Origin: JADFRG01 sp964590515
GTDB taxonomy: Bacteria; Chloroflexota; Anaerolineae; Anaerolineales; E44-bin32
Assembly (NCBI GenBank): GCA_964590515.1
Contig: CAZPZD010000010.1
Coordinates: 1-61,405 of the forward strand
Direction: 5' to 3'
Length of the DNA: 61,405 bases
Each line of letters begins with the position of its first letter. Positions within the stretch are counted from its first letter, which is position 1. A program made the position numbers and the translations under genes. This document shows positions 36,049-43,111 of the stretch, one piece after another. The notes below the pieces were generated by a model. It was given only the letters and a program-made list of their open reading frames with translations. It was not told where the DNA came from and did not search any database.

Positions 36049-37044
36049 TCATGACTTGTAGGTCAGGACGACCTGCAGAACGTGTTCGCGGTGGGTGTCC
36101 AGCAAGGCATAGGCCTCGGCGGCCCGTTCGATGGGCACCCGGTGGGTGATCAGGCGGGCCGGCTCGATGGCCCGTACCATCTGCAGCGCGAACTCGAGTC
36201 GCCTGCGTTTGTCCCAACGCCCGGTCAGCGTCGACGCAATCGTGCTGACCTGGCTGCTCACCAGCCGGATCCGGCTGCGATGAAAGCGGCCGCCCAAGTT
36301 CAGCGTGGCCTGTTTGGTCCCGTACCAGGAACCCAATACCACCCGGCCCTCGAAGCCAGTGACCGAGATCGCCTGATCCAACGCCTGCGGGTCGCCGGTC
36401 AGCTCGTAGGTGAGATCGGCCTGCTCCGTCAGCCCTTGTAGTTCGGAGGGGGACAGCGATTGGGCGGCCCCGAAGTCGCGGGAAGTGGCCCGGCGCGCTG
36501 GATCCGGGTCGACCGTGATTAGGGAGCCGAGCGGAATTCGGGCAAGCAGGGCGGTCGTGAGCAGCCCGACGACACCCTGGCCGAACACGACCACCCGCTC
36601 GCCGGCCAGCGGCGCGCCGTCGTGCAGGAAGTTGATCGCGGTCTCCATGTTGGGGAGGAAGAGCGCTGCCTCCGCCGGCAGATCGTCCGGGAGCGGGGTG
36701 ACCTGGCCGGCCGCGGCCAGGAAGTGACTGGCGTGAGGGTGGAACGCGAAGACCGTGCGGCCGAGCAGTTCAGCCGGGGCATCCGGACCGAGCGCCACGA
36801 CCTCCCCGACCGCCGCGTACCCATAACGCAGCGGGAAGGCCAACGTACCCGCGATGGCTGGCAGGTTCCCGTCGGCTTGCAGCTCCGGCGGGGCTTCGCC
36901 CCGATAGATCAGCAGCTCGGTGCCGGCGCTGATTCCGGAAAAGTGCGTTTGGACCAGTAGTTGATCGCCGCTGGGGGTGCCGGTCGGCTCTTCCTCAATG
37001 ACAATCTGGCCGGGACCGGCGAACACCAGCGTCCGGCTCTTCAT
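36049..37044 (-). CDS. Medium-chain dehydrogenase/reductase (BchC-like zinc-type ADH without canonical zinc ligands)
   Basis: 331 residues of the medium-chain dehydrogenase fold. The catalytic domain begins LVFAGPGQIVIEEEPTG and contains GISAGTELLIYRGE, the subgroup lacking the catalytic zinc Cys. The Rossmann motif is VVVFGQGVVGLLTTALLAR. This subgroup also appears in bacteriochlorophyll (BchC) and related hydroxyethyl dehydrogenases. It overlaps the RibD-C gene by 4 bp (ATGA). The substrate is probably a sugar or alcohol in the same cluster product. Confidence 0.82.
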   Translation of the reverse strand: MKSRTLVFAGPGQIVIEEEPTGTPSGDQLLVQTHFSGISAGTELLIYRGEAPPELQADGNLPAIAGTLAFPLRYGYAAVGEVVALGPDAPAELLGRTVFAFHPHASHFLAAAGQVTPLPDDLPAEAALFLPNMETAINFLHDGAPLAGERVVVFGQGVVGLLTTALLARIPLGSLITVDPDPARRATSRDFGAAQSLSPSELQGLTEQADLTYELTGDPQALDQAISVTGFEGRVVLGSWYGTKQATLNLGGRFHRSRIRLVSSQVSTIASTLTGRWDKRRRLEFALQMVRAIEPARLITHRVPIERAAEAYALLDTHREHVLQVVLTYKS

Positions 37045-37754
37045 TGCGCGGGCCACACGATCTCACCCCACACCATCAAGTCCGATCCGAAGGCGCCCCA
37101 GCCGGGATCGTTTAAGGTGGGCAGCAGCTGCAGCTTCTCCGGTCCGAGGCCCTCGATGGCTTGCAGGCCGCCGACGAGCGCCGGCGTGACCGTGATTGCG
37201 AGCGCGTCCGCCAGCTTCTCACGAACGAAACTGGTGATCACTTGGGCTCCGCCCTCGACCATCAGTGTCTCGATTCCCAGCTGTGTCAATCGGTCAAGCA
37301 GTGCCGGCAAACTGACCCGGCCCTCGGGGCTCGGCGGTAGGGCGATGACCCGGCCTCCGGCCGCCTCGAGCTCCTGCCTGCGCTCTCGACTGGCAGTCGC
37401 CAGGCAGGCGATGAGCAGCGGTTTGGGGTGTTTCCATAACGAAGCCTCACGCGGGATTCGCAAGTGGCTGTCCAGAACCACCGGCTGCGGATGCTCACCG
37501 GTGGCGTAACGGACAGTAAGCTGCGGGTTGTCGGAGACCACTGTACCGATCCCCACCAGGACCGCGTCGTGCGCTGCCCGCAGATGGTGGGTTGCGGCCA
37601 GCGATTCCGGCCCGCTCAGCGGTAGCGGTTTCCTGGAGGCGGTGCCGATGCTCCCGTCGAGGCTTTGGGCGTAACTGAGGGTGACCGACGGGCGCCGGGC
37701 CCCCTCGATGACACTGGGTACTCGAGCCAGCAGATTCTCAAGCGGGCCGGCCAT
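37041..37754 (-). CDS. RibD C-terminal-domain reductase (riboflavin-type pyrimidine reductase)
   Basis: 237 residues of the dihydrofolate-reductase-like RibD_C family: SYAQSLDGSIG, GIGTVVSDNPQLTVR, VVLDSHLRIPR and VEGGAQVITSF. These reduce the ribosylamino intermediate of riboflavin synthesis or similar pteridine precursors. ATG at 37754 overlaps the end of a deleted ribA copy (37738-37884) by 17 bp, and the same 17-bp overlap occurs at the intact ribA (39712-39728). It was once the gene directly after ribA. No deaminase domain is attached. Confidence 0.85.
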   Translation of the reverse strand: MAGPLENLLARVPSVIEGARRPSVTLSYAQSLDGSIGTASRKPLPLSGPESLAATHHLRAAHDAVLVGIGTVVSDNPQLTVRYATGEHPQPVVLDSHLRIPREASLWKHPKPLLIACLATASRERRQELEAAGGRVIALPPSPEGRVSLPALLDRLTQLGIETLMVEGGAQVITSFVREKLADALAITVTPALVGGLQAIEGLGPEKLQLLPTLNDPGWGAFGSDLMVWGEIVWPAQ

Positions 37755-37884
37755 CGCGACCGGTGGCAAGGAGGTGGTGGAGCCGGCTCGCCTTGGCCCG
37801 CAGGGTCAGCCAGTCTGCTCGATCGAAGCCGTGCCCGTGACGTATGCTCTTGCTTGAGATGAGAGATGGCACCGGGGAACGCAC
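37738..37884 (-). pseudogene. Internally deleted ribA copy (48-codon in-frame remnant)
   Basis: Reads from GTG 37884 to TGA 37738 without a stop. The first 28 codons (RSPVP...DWLTL) match the start of the intact ribA at 40404 and the last 20 (LRAKASRLHHLLATGRDGRPA) match its C-terminus, so about 545 bp of the middle of ribA is missing at a CGCA microhomology. The -10-like TATAAT is also duplicated. It sits just upstream of and overlaps the RibD-C gene. It has no enzymatic residues left. Confidence 0.7.
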
Positions 37885-37892
37885 CGGACCTC

Positions 37893-37898
37893 ATTATA
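37893..37898 (-). promoter_or_regulatory. Duplicated -10 box upstream of the deleted ribA/ribD-C copy
   Basis: On the minus strand GGTATAATG, with TATAAT at 37898-37893, lies 8 bp before the GTG at 37884, the same spacing as before the intact ribA. The leader may be nearly absent, giving a leaderless mRNA. No -35 match is obvious. Confidence 0.45.
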
Positions 37899-38014
37899 CC
37901 CACGTGGCCGCCCGCAATACATTACACTCCCACCTAATTGGACACCCAATGGAAGTAGGTCAGAACGACAGAGATAAATACAACAAAGTGAATAGCACGA
38001 CTAGGCGAGGTCGC

Positions 38015-39028
38015 ATGCGCCCAAGGCACATCGTTTGGCTCGCTGCGCCGATTCTGCTGTGGTGGGCGTTACGGAATGTTCCGTGGGAAGATGTCGCAGT
38101 CGCGTTGAGCAGGCTGAAGCCATCACAGTTCGGCATCCTGTTTCTGGTTAACGCGGTAGTCGTGGTGACCTTCAGCGGCCAGTTGTGGATTATCTTGCGT
38201 TCGCAGGCGCACGAACTCCCGTTCTTGTCCCTGGTGCGGTACTGGCTGGCTGGGTTCTCCGTCAGCTACTTCACTCCAGCCGCCCAAATTGGCAGTGGAG
38301 CCTCACTGATCCACTACCTTCAACAGCGGAATGCCATACCTCTCGCGAGCGCCACGGCAGCGGTTGTTCTTAGTGAGGTGGTGGAGCGAGTAGCTAGGGC
38401 CAGCTTCCTACTTTTTGGAATCATTGCCCTCCTTCAACTGCCCTTCTTTTCAAACCTAACGAGCGAACTTCTGTGGGGCTTGGCATTGGGGTCGTTGGCG
38501 CTTCCTGTGGGTTATCTCGTTGCGGCCCGGAGCGGTTGGCGACCGCTTTACACAATGCTAAGCCTGCTTCCTGGCAAACGCGGCCGTTGGCCAAGGTACG
38601 TAAAGCTCTTGAAGGTCATCGGGGAAACAGAAATGCTGGTAAGCGACTTTTGTCGCAACAAGCCAAAGGTCATGGCGATCGGAGTATCCCTCTCTCTGCT
38701 GAGTTGGGCCTTCATCTCGCTTGAAACTTGGCTGGCCGCTTTCTTCCTTGGCTTCTCTCTCCGACCGATCGAGGTTCTTGCGGTGGTCACGGCTGCGCAG
38801 ATCGCTTTGCTAACGCCTTTGCCTGGTGGGTTCGGAGCGATGGAGGCCAGCCTGGTGGCCGCCTTCCTTGCGCTTGGCCATCCTTCAGCCGCGGCCGTTA
38901 GTCTTGCTCTTCTGTTCCGGCTTCGCGACCTTGCGCTAGGTGGGCTGGGCCTGTGGCGCGGAGTTGGGTGGCATTCCGTAAGGCTTCGTGAAGCTGATCA
39001 TATAGGCGGTCTTGTTCCAAAACCATGA
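38015..39028 (+). CDS. LPG-synthase-type flippase-like membrane protein, lower GC than neighbours
   Basis: 337 residues with about eight hydrophobic segments. PAAQIGSGASLIHYLQQRNAIPLASATAAVVLSEVVERVAR and LLTPLPGGFGAMEASLVA are the family landmarks of UPF0104 proteins, as in the gene at 26641. ATG at 38015 is preferred over earlier in-frame codons, which lead into non-coding sequence. The DNA is visibly less GC-rich than the flanks and lies in a segment inserted between two copies of ribA DNA, so acquisition by transfer is likely. Its end overlaps the convergent methyltransferase by 93 bp. Confidence 0.75.
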   Translation: MRPRHIVWLAAPILLWWALRNVPWEDVAVALSRLKPSQFGILFLVNAVVVVTFSGQLWIILRSQAHELPFLSLVRYWLAGFSVSYFTPAAQIGSGASLIHYLQQRNAIPLASATAAVVLSEVVERVARASFLLFGIIALLQLPFFSNLTSELLWGLALGSLALPVGYLVAARSGWRPLYTMLSLLPGKRGRWPRYVKLLKVIGETEMLVSDFCRNKPKVMAIGVSLSLLSWAFISLETWLAAFFLGFSLRPIEVLAVVTAAQIALLTPLPGGFGAMEASLVAAFLALGHPSAAAVSLALLFRLRDLALGGLGLWRGVGWHSVRLREADHIGGLVPKP

Positions 39029-39631
39029 GCAATGAAGGTCGTTTACTGTGGATGGGACCAGATCCACCGGCGGTTCATGGGCCAGGAGCGGATCGAGTCT
39101 GAGAAGCAGCCTTCCGCGAAGTGAAGGGCGCTTGTCAGGCGGCACACACTTTTCGCTGATGATGACCTTCCCCCCGCGCCTTGCCACCCTAATCATCTCC
39201 TCAAGCGCCTTCTTCTTGTTTCCGAAGTCCTTGATGCCGCCGAAGTGCAGAACCACATCGAAAGCATTGCCCGCGACAGGCAGTTGAGATGCCTCCGCCT
39301 CAATCAGGTCGGCTTTCAGTCTCAGGCGCCGAAACTTGCGCTTGCATTGCTGAAGCATCGCCGGTGAGAGGTCCAGCCCTGTCAGTCCGCCTTTAGGGCC
39401 GACATCGGTGGAGATTAGCGCTAAATTGCTTCCAGTGGCCACAGCGACCTCCAGCACGCGCTGTCCAGGCGTTAACTTCATTTGTGTCACGAACCTTCGC
39501 CGCTCGCTGGGTTCCCAGACACCCTGAAGCAATGAGGCCACCCGCATCTGCAAGTCGTTGATGCGGGCCCTCCGTTCATAGAAAAGGCAAGAACGGCGGT
39601 CCCTCTCGGACAAGATTCGTTCCGTGCTCAT
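38936..39631 (-). CDS. Class I SAM-dependent methyltransferase (UbiE-like)
   Basis: 231 residues. Motif I reads VLEVAVATGSNLALI (about residues 59-73), then LDLSPAMLQQCKRKF, GNAFDVVLHFGGIKDF and RVARRGGKVIISE. The C-terminal tail hangs into the 3' end of the convergent membrane-protein gene (93-bp overlap at 38936-39028). The motif I Val-Ala-x-Thr-Gly lacks the first Gly of the usual G-x-G-x-G. It is in the transferred segment. Confidence 0.75.
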   Translation of the reverse strand: MSTERILSERDRRSCLFYERRARINDLQMRVASLLQGVWEPSERRRFVTQMKLTPGQRVLEVAVATGSNLALISTDVGPKGGLTGLDLSPAMLQQCKRKFRRLRLKADLIEAEASQLPVAGNAFDVVLHFGGIKDFGNKKKALEEMIRVARRGGKVIISEKCVPPDKRPSLRGRLLLRLDPLLAHEPPVDLVPSTVNDLHCSWFWNKTAYMISFTKPYGMPPNSAPQAQPT

Positions 39632-39656
39632 TTACCGGTTTGTGTGCGCAGTTGAG

Positions 39657-39728
39657 TTAGTCATGCCTGGTCGAAATCAACGGGAGCGATTTTCGAGACG
39701 CGAGGAGATGCTCAAGCGGGCCGGCCAT
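39657..39728 (-). pseudogene. ribD-C 5' remnant behind ribA
   Basis: A 23-codon frame beginning MAGPLEHLLAS matches the first ten or so codons of the RibD-C gene at 37754 (MAGPLENLLAR), then diverges and stops. It overlaps the intact ribA by 17 bp just as in the other copy. It marks the point where the original ribA-ribD operon was broken. Confidence 0.65.
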
Positions 39729-40404
39729 CGCGACCCGCAGCCAGAATGTGGTGGAGCCGGTTGGCCTTGGCCCGCAAGTACTCGGCGTTCTCCGGGGTGA
39801 CCTCGGTCTCCAGTGCGACGCGGTCGGCGACGGCAATTCCCAGGTCACGTAAGGATTGCAGTTTCTGAGGGTTGTTGGTCAAGAGCCGGACGGACCGGGG
39901 ACCGAGGTCCTTCAGGATTGCGGCCGCCATGCCGTAGTCGCGCTCGTCGGCCTTATGCCCCAGCAGCCAGTTGGCTTCGACCGTATCGTATCCCTCGTCC
40001 TGCAGGTTATAGGCTCGGAGTTTGTCCCGCAGCCCGATCCCGCGGCCTTCCTGCCGCAGGTAGATCAAGACACCCCGCCGCTCCTGAGCGATGGTGTGCA
40101 ACGCCTGCTCCATCTGTGCGCGGCAATCGCAGCGCAGGGAGCCGAGCACATCCCCGGTAAGGCACTCCGAGTGAACCCGGACTAGCACGGATTCCTGGCC
40201 CTCGACATCGCCCATCACCAGCGCCAGGTGATCCTTGTCGTCGAGGTTATTGGCGTACAGGCACAACGAAAGCTCGCCGTGGGCGGTGGGGATACGGGCA
40301 GCGGTCAGCCGCTCGACTCGCAGGGTCGGCCGGACAGCACCTACGAGGCCGGGCCCGTGACTTGTGTTCTCGCTTGGGATGAGTGGTGGCACCGGGGAAC
40401 GCAC
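39712..40404 (-). CDS. ribA: GTP cyclohydrolase II
   Basis: 230 residues; converts GTP to the diaminopyrimidine that starts riboflavin synthesis. Zinc ligands are in HSECLTGDVLGSLRCDCRAQ. YLRQEGRGIGL and the late LRLLTNNPQKLQSL are the substrate-binding stretches. The gene lacks the DHBP synthase domain of fused RibBA. The GTG at 40404 is 8 bp after TATAAT, which suggests a leaderless message; GTG at 40392 is an alternative. Overlap with a broken ribD-C start (39657-39728) shows a rearrangement. Confidence 0.92.
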   Translation of the reverse strand: MRSPVPPLIPSENTSHGPGLVGAVRPTLRVERLTAARIPTAHGELSLCLYANNLDDKDHLALVMGDVEGQESVLVRVHSECLTGDVLGSLRCDCRAQMEQALHTIAQERRGVLIYLRQEGRGIGLRDKLRAYNLQDEGYDTVEANWLLGHKADERDYGMAAAILKDLGPRSVRLLTNNPQKLQSLRDLGIAVADRVALETEVTPENAEYLRAKANRLHHILAAGRDGRPA

Positions 40405-40412
40405 CGGCCCTC

Positions 40413-40418
40413 ATTATA
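40413..40418 (-). promoter_or_regulatory. -10 box of ribA
   Basis: TATAAT on the minus strand (40418-40413), repeated identically at 37898-37893. Eight bases separate it from the GTG start. Confidence 0.5.
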
Positions 40419-40470
40419 CCTACGAGGGTAGGTGAGCGAGCGGATCTGCCGGCGCACTCAGGATTATGAA

Positions 40471-40499
40471 CAATCGGGGAGCCGCGGACTCCCCGATTG
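40471..40499. terminator. Strong 11-bp palindromic hairpin between the metallothionein-like gene and ribA
   Basis: CAATCGGGGAG (40471-40481) pairs perfectly with CTCCCCGATTG (40489-40499), with a 7-base loop. On the plus strand it is followed by AGCCTTTTC. On the minus strand it would end the transcript of the Cys-rich peptide gene 32 bp after its stop, and it separates it from the ribA promoter. Confidence 0.75.
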
Positions 40500-40530
40500 A
40501 GCCTTTTCGCACCGTGCTCAGGGCGGCGGG

Positions 40531-40641
40531 TTAGCAGCCCCCGCAACCGCAAGCGCCGTCGCACTCACGGGCATCGTCGCAACTACAGGCGCCTTCGCAG
40601 CAGTGGGCGACCGGGCGCAACATCCATCGCGGCAGTGGCAT
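40531..40641 (-). CDS. Metallothionein-like Cys-rich peptide, 36 aa
   Basis: ATG at 40641 to TAA at 40531, 36 residues, eight cysteines in the last 23: Cys14, 15, 19, 21, 27, 31, 33 and 36, giving CC, CxC, CxC and C spacing (H13-CCEGACSCDD and CDGACGCGGC). The mature part has no aromatic residue. The strong ribosome site AAGGAGGTGA lies 5 bp before the start codon. An ArsR repressor is 79 bp upstream and an operator-like palindrome lies between (40671-40688). It is probably a thiolate metal-binding peptide. No longer homologue is visible. Confidence 0.75.
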   Translation of the reverse strand: MPLPRWMLRPVAHCCEGACSCDDARECDGACGCGGC

Positions 40642-40670
40642 CCTTATCACCTCCTTCGTGACCGAATTCC

Positions 40671-40688
40671 CATAGATCGTGGTCTATG
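40671..40688. promoter_or_regulatory. ArsR-type operator before the Cys-rich peptide gene
   Basis: CATAGATCGTGGTCTATG is a perfect inverted repeat (CATAGA-N6-TCTATG) 30 bp upstream of the peptide ATG. The same ATAGA half-site occurs in the ArsR promoter at 41031-41046. Confidence 0.65.
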
Positions 40689-40720
40689 AGTCCGCCGAAA
40701 AAAACACCGACCGGGCGCAG

Positions 40721-41032
40721 CTAGTCGGTTTCACCGGCCGGCGCCAAGTCGGGCGCGTAGTTCAACATTAGGCTGCCGCAGCACATGGCGACCTCGTTCT
40801 GATTGAGCATGTAAAACGTCCGACGGCCTTCCGGCCGGGCGCTCACCAGCCGGGCGTCTCGCAGGAACGCCAGATGATGGGAAACCGTCGGCTGGGTGAC
40901 TCCCAGCTCCTGGGCCAGCTCGCCGACCGACCGCCACTCGCAGCAGCACAGCTGCATGATCTTGGCCCGGGTCGGGTCGGCCACGGCGCGGGCGAAGGTG
41001 AGGGGGTCGAGGGTTTGCTTCGAAGGATTCAT
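40721..41032 (-). CDS. ArsR/SmtB-family metalloregulator
   Basis: 103 residues with a winged helix: DPTRAKIMQLCCCEWRSVGELAQELGVTQPTVSHHLAFLRDARLV. It has Cys29-30-31 at the position of the alpha-3 CxC site of ArsR (QLCCCEW) and a second Cys pair at 84-85 (VAMCCGSLM) near the last helix, enough thiols to bind As(III), Cd(II), Cu(I) or similar. Family members repress until metal binds. It probably represses itself and the Cys-rich peptide gene that follows on the same strand. The operator palindrome at 41031-41046 overlaps its start. Confidence 0.9.
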   Translation of the reverse strand: MNPSKQTLDPLTFARAVADPTRAKIMQLCCCEWRSVGELAQELGVTQPTVSHHLAFLRDARLVSARPEGRRTFYMLNQNEVAMCCGSLMLNYAPDLAPAGETD

Positions 41033-41046
41033 AGATGGATATCTAT
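41031..41046. promoter_or_regulatory. ArsR-type operator at the arsR start
   Basis: ATAGATGGATATCTAT, inverted repeat ATAGAT-N4-ATCTAT, begins within the arsR start codon region and extends upstream (minus-strand gene). It shares the ATAGA/TCTAT half-site with 40671-40688. Confidence 0.65.
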
Positions 41047-41098
41047 ATGATTATTCACGAACGCAGGCCTCGAGTCAAGGGCGAAATCACGATTGGCC

Positions 41099-41104
41099 TA
41101 TAAT
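41099..41104 (+). promoter_or_regulatory. -10 box for the membrane-anchored protein at 41137
   Basis: TATAAT at 41099-41104, 33 bp before the GTG. It is divergent from arsR. Confidence 0.45.
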
Positions 41105-41136
41105 GCCCGGTTCACATGGAGGGCTGAAGCCCAATT

Positions 41137-41820
41137 GTGACCGCTCCAATCAATGGCAAGCGCAATCTCAGGTGGCGGTACCTTCTGGCACTGCTGCCCA
41201 TTGCCCTGGGTGGGCTGTGCTGCTGGGCAATTCTTCGGCCGTCCGATCCGGCCGGTGCTCTGGAGGCGGCGCAGGAGTTTGATGCTGAGCTCATCCGGAG
41301 CCTCGAGCCAATTGAAGAATCCGATGTTGAAACCTACGCCGTCGAGCGGAGGGGCGGCGTCATTGAAGTCGGATTCTTGCTAACGACTGTCAACGCAGAA
41401 CGATCAGGCTCAGGGACCACCACCTTCGAAGCAGGTCTCATCAACCTCGGGATATACCCTGCTAAAGATGCATTTGTGACACTTCGTCTACTGGATGAGG
41501 ACGGCCGGCTGGTGGAAACCGTCGACTTGATTGGAGATAATGCAATCCTCGAACCGGGCCGAGGCAATGTCGTGCGCGGAGAGTTTACGGTTGGAGCAGA
41601 ACTGCCACGGATAGTCGAGGAGATAGTCGAATTGGAATCCGACGACTCAACTTATTTCACAATCTACTCATACGATAACTTGAAGACTTCACCAGGCCTG
41701 CTCGCCAAACTTGCTGGGCTGCTCCCCTTCGTCAAATACCGTGCGGTCTGGACCCAGCCTGAACTTGAATGGCACTCTTACGAAGTCGAGTTTCACTACG
41801 ACAGGCTAATGAGAAATTAG
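41137..41820 (+). CDS. Membrane-anchored protein of unknown function
   Basis: 227 residues from a GTG. One N-terminal membrane segment with basic start (RWRYLLALLPIALGGLCCWAIL) is followed by an extracytoplasmic beta-rich part with NLGIYPAKDAFVTLRLLDEDGRLVETVDLIGD, similar in style to an Ig-like or FxLYD domain. No enzyme signature. GC is lower than the flanks. It stands divergent to the arsR/peptide unit. Confidence 0.55.
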   Translation: MTAPINGKRNLRWRYLLALLPIALGGLCCWAILRPSDPAGALEAAQEFDAELIRSLEPIEESDVETYAVERRGGVIEVGFLLTTVNAERSGSGTTTFEAGLINLGIYPAKDAFVTLRLLDEDGRLVETVDLIGDNAILEPGRGNVVRGEFTVGAELPRIVEEIVELESDDSTYFTIYSYDNLKTSPGLLAKLAGLLPFVKYRAVWTQPELEWHSYEVEFHYDRLMRN

Positions 41821-41920
41821 CATGGCAAGCCTATGGTTGGAGACGGAGTGATCGGGGACGGCTAAGAGCTGCCTGTTCACTCGAGGTCCTCGCCAGAAAC
41901 CTTGCCAGCGCCTTGGTTTT

Positions 41921-43111
41921 CTAACCCCCTGGAAGGGGCTTTAGGATTGGAAGTTGCTGACCCCACTGTTGAATGACCCGTACAGCTTCAGGACCCAGAA
42001 GGTATCCGGCGACGATGACAACTACTACTCCCCCAATCGTCACCAGCCCTTGGACTGGTTTATTCTCAACATAGACGCCCTGAGCCCCTCTCCCTGAATA
42101 CCCGACTGTTCCTTGCGTGTCGACCGCGAAGTCCAAAGCGGAGTATTGCACATCGGCACTTGTGTTCCACCCATACCACGTGATCCCGACTGAGCCGGTC
42201 TGGCGTCTGGTGAATGTCGCATCGCCTCCACCCAAGGTCTCAGTTGTGGATGGCGTACTGATCATCAGCCCTATCCTGTTCCCCTCCCAACCTCCTCTTA
42301 TTTGCCAGCCTTCCCATCCGAATGAGAATGTTCTGGGGGTAATCCCCACCACAGGATTCAATTCCACGCCTAGTCGATAGGTCTCATGTGCGCCGGCCTC
42401 AATGATGCCCAAGCGAACGAGCGGTTCCTTGCTCGTATGAGCTGTAAAGTTGAATGAGGGGAGCATTTCGAGAAGCCAGTCGGGGGGCGGGGCCATCTGG
42501 GAGCTAGGCGACCCAGCGTCAACCTGCGATGACGCTGCCGTCTCTGCAACAGGAGTCTGGTTGAGCTGTCCGATCGATAAATCCCCCGCTTCCGCGATTC
42601 GCGCAGATTCCTGATATGCCTGGGCCCTGAGCTCGTCGATCCTTTCATCACTTCTCCGGCCTTCGGACCGGGCGGCGAGTTCGCGAGCCTTCGCCGCCGC
42701 AGCCGCTGCAGCTACCAGGGCCCATCTGATCGGAGCGACCCTGGAAGTGGCTTGATTCCAGAGTCTGCTGAGCCGGGCTTCCCATGCTGACGGGGTAGAA
42801 AGCTCGGCGGCGCGCTGCCGCATCTCCTGGATGTATTCCTCCCGAGCCCGGCGTCGGGATAGCGCGTAGACCGTAGCAGAGGCCGCCGCCGCGAGTGCGG
42901 CGGCACCCCAGAGGAGGGTGCCTGAACCGCCTTCGGCAGAAGTCGTAGTGGTCGCTGGCTCAGCTGATCCGATCGAAGCAGCGGATTCTTCAACCAGCGC
43001 AGCAAGCGGCTCGCTCGTCGAGGTCGGCTCGATGCTCAGCCCGCTTGCTATCGGAGTTGCGGTCGGTTCCAGACCCTCGGTCGAGGCCGACTCGGTGAAT
43101 GGCTCCGACAC
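41921..43111 (-). CDS. C-terminal part of a frameshifted large surface protein
   Basis: 396 residues from GTG 43111. The N-terminal Ser/Thr/Glu-rich stretch continues the frame of the gene to its right; then a membrane segment (GTLLWGAAALAAAASATVYALS, about 63-84), an Ala/Arg-rich helical region and a beta-rich end (GWEGWQIRGGWEGNRIGLM). It almost certainly belongs to the same protein as 43048-44040, separated by a one-base shift near 43140-43144. As drawn, its start codon is only the first available in frame. Confidence 0.6.
   Translation of the reverse strand: MSEPFTESASTEGLEPTATPIASGLSIEPTSTSEPLAALVEESAASIGSAEPATTTTSAEGGSGTLLWGAAALAAAASATVYALSRRRAREEYIQEMRQRAAELSTPSAWEARLSRLWNQATSRVAPIRWALVAAAAAAAKARELAARSEGRRSDERIDELRAQAYQESARIAEAGDLSIGQLNQTPVAETAASSQVDAGSPSSQMAPPPDWLLEMLPSFNFTAHTSKEPLVRLGIIEAGAHETYRLGVELNPVVGITPRTFSFGWEGWQIRGGWEGNRIGLMISTPSTTETLGGGDATFTRRQTGSVGITWYGWNTSADVQYSALDFAVDTQGTVGYSGRGAQGVYVENKPVQGLVTIGGVVVVIVAGYLLGPEAVRVIQQWGQQLPILKPLPGG

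Noticed and set aside
37800..37900. FMN riboswitch upstream of the ribD-C/ribA copies
   Set aside because: The leader is only a few bases (TATAAT is 8 bp from GTG) and no FMN aptamer core is present.
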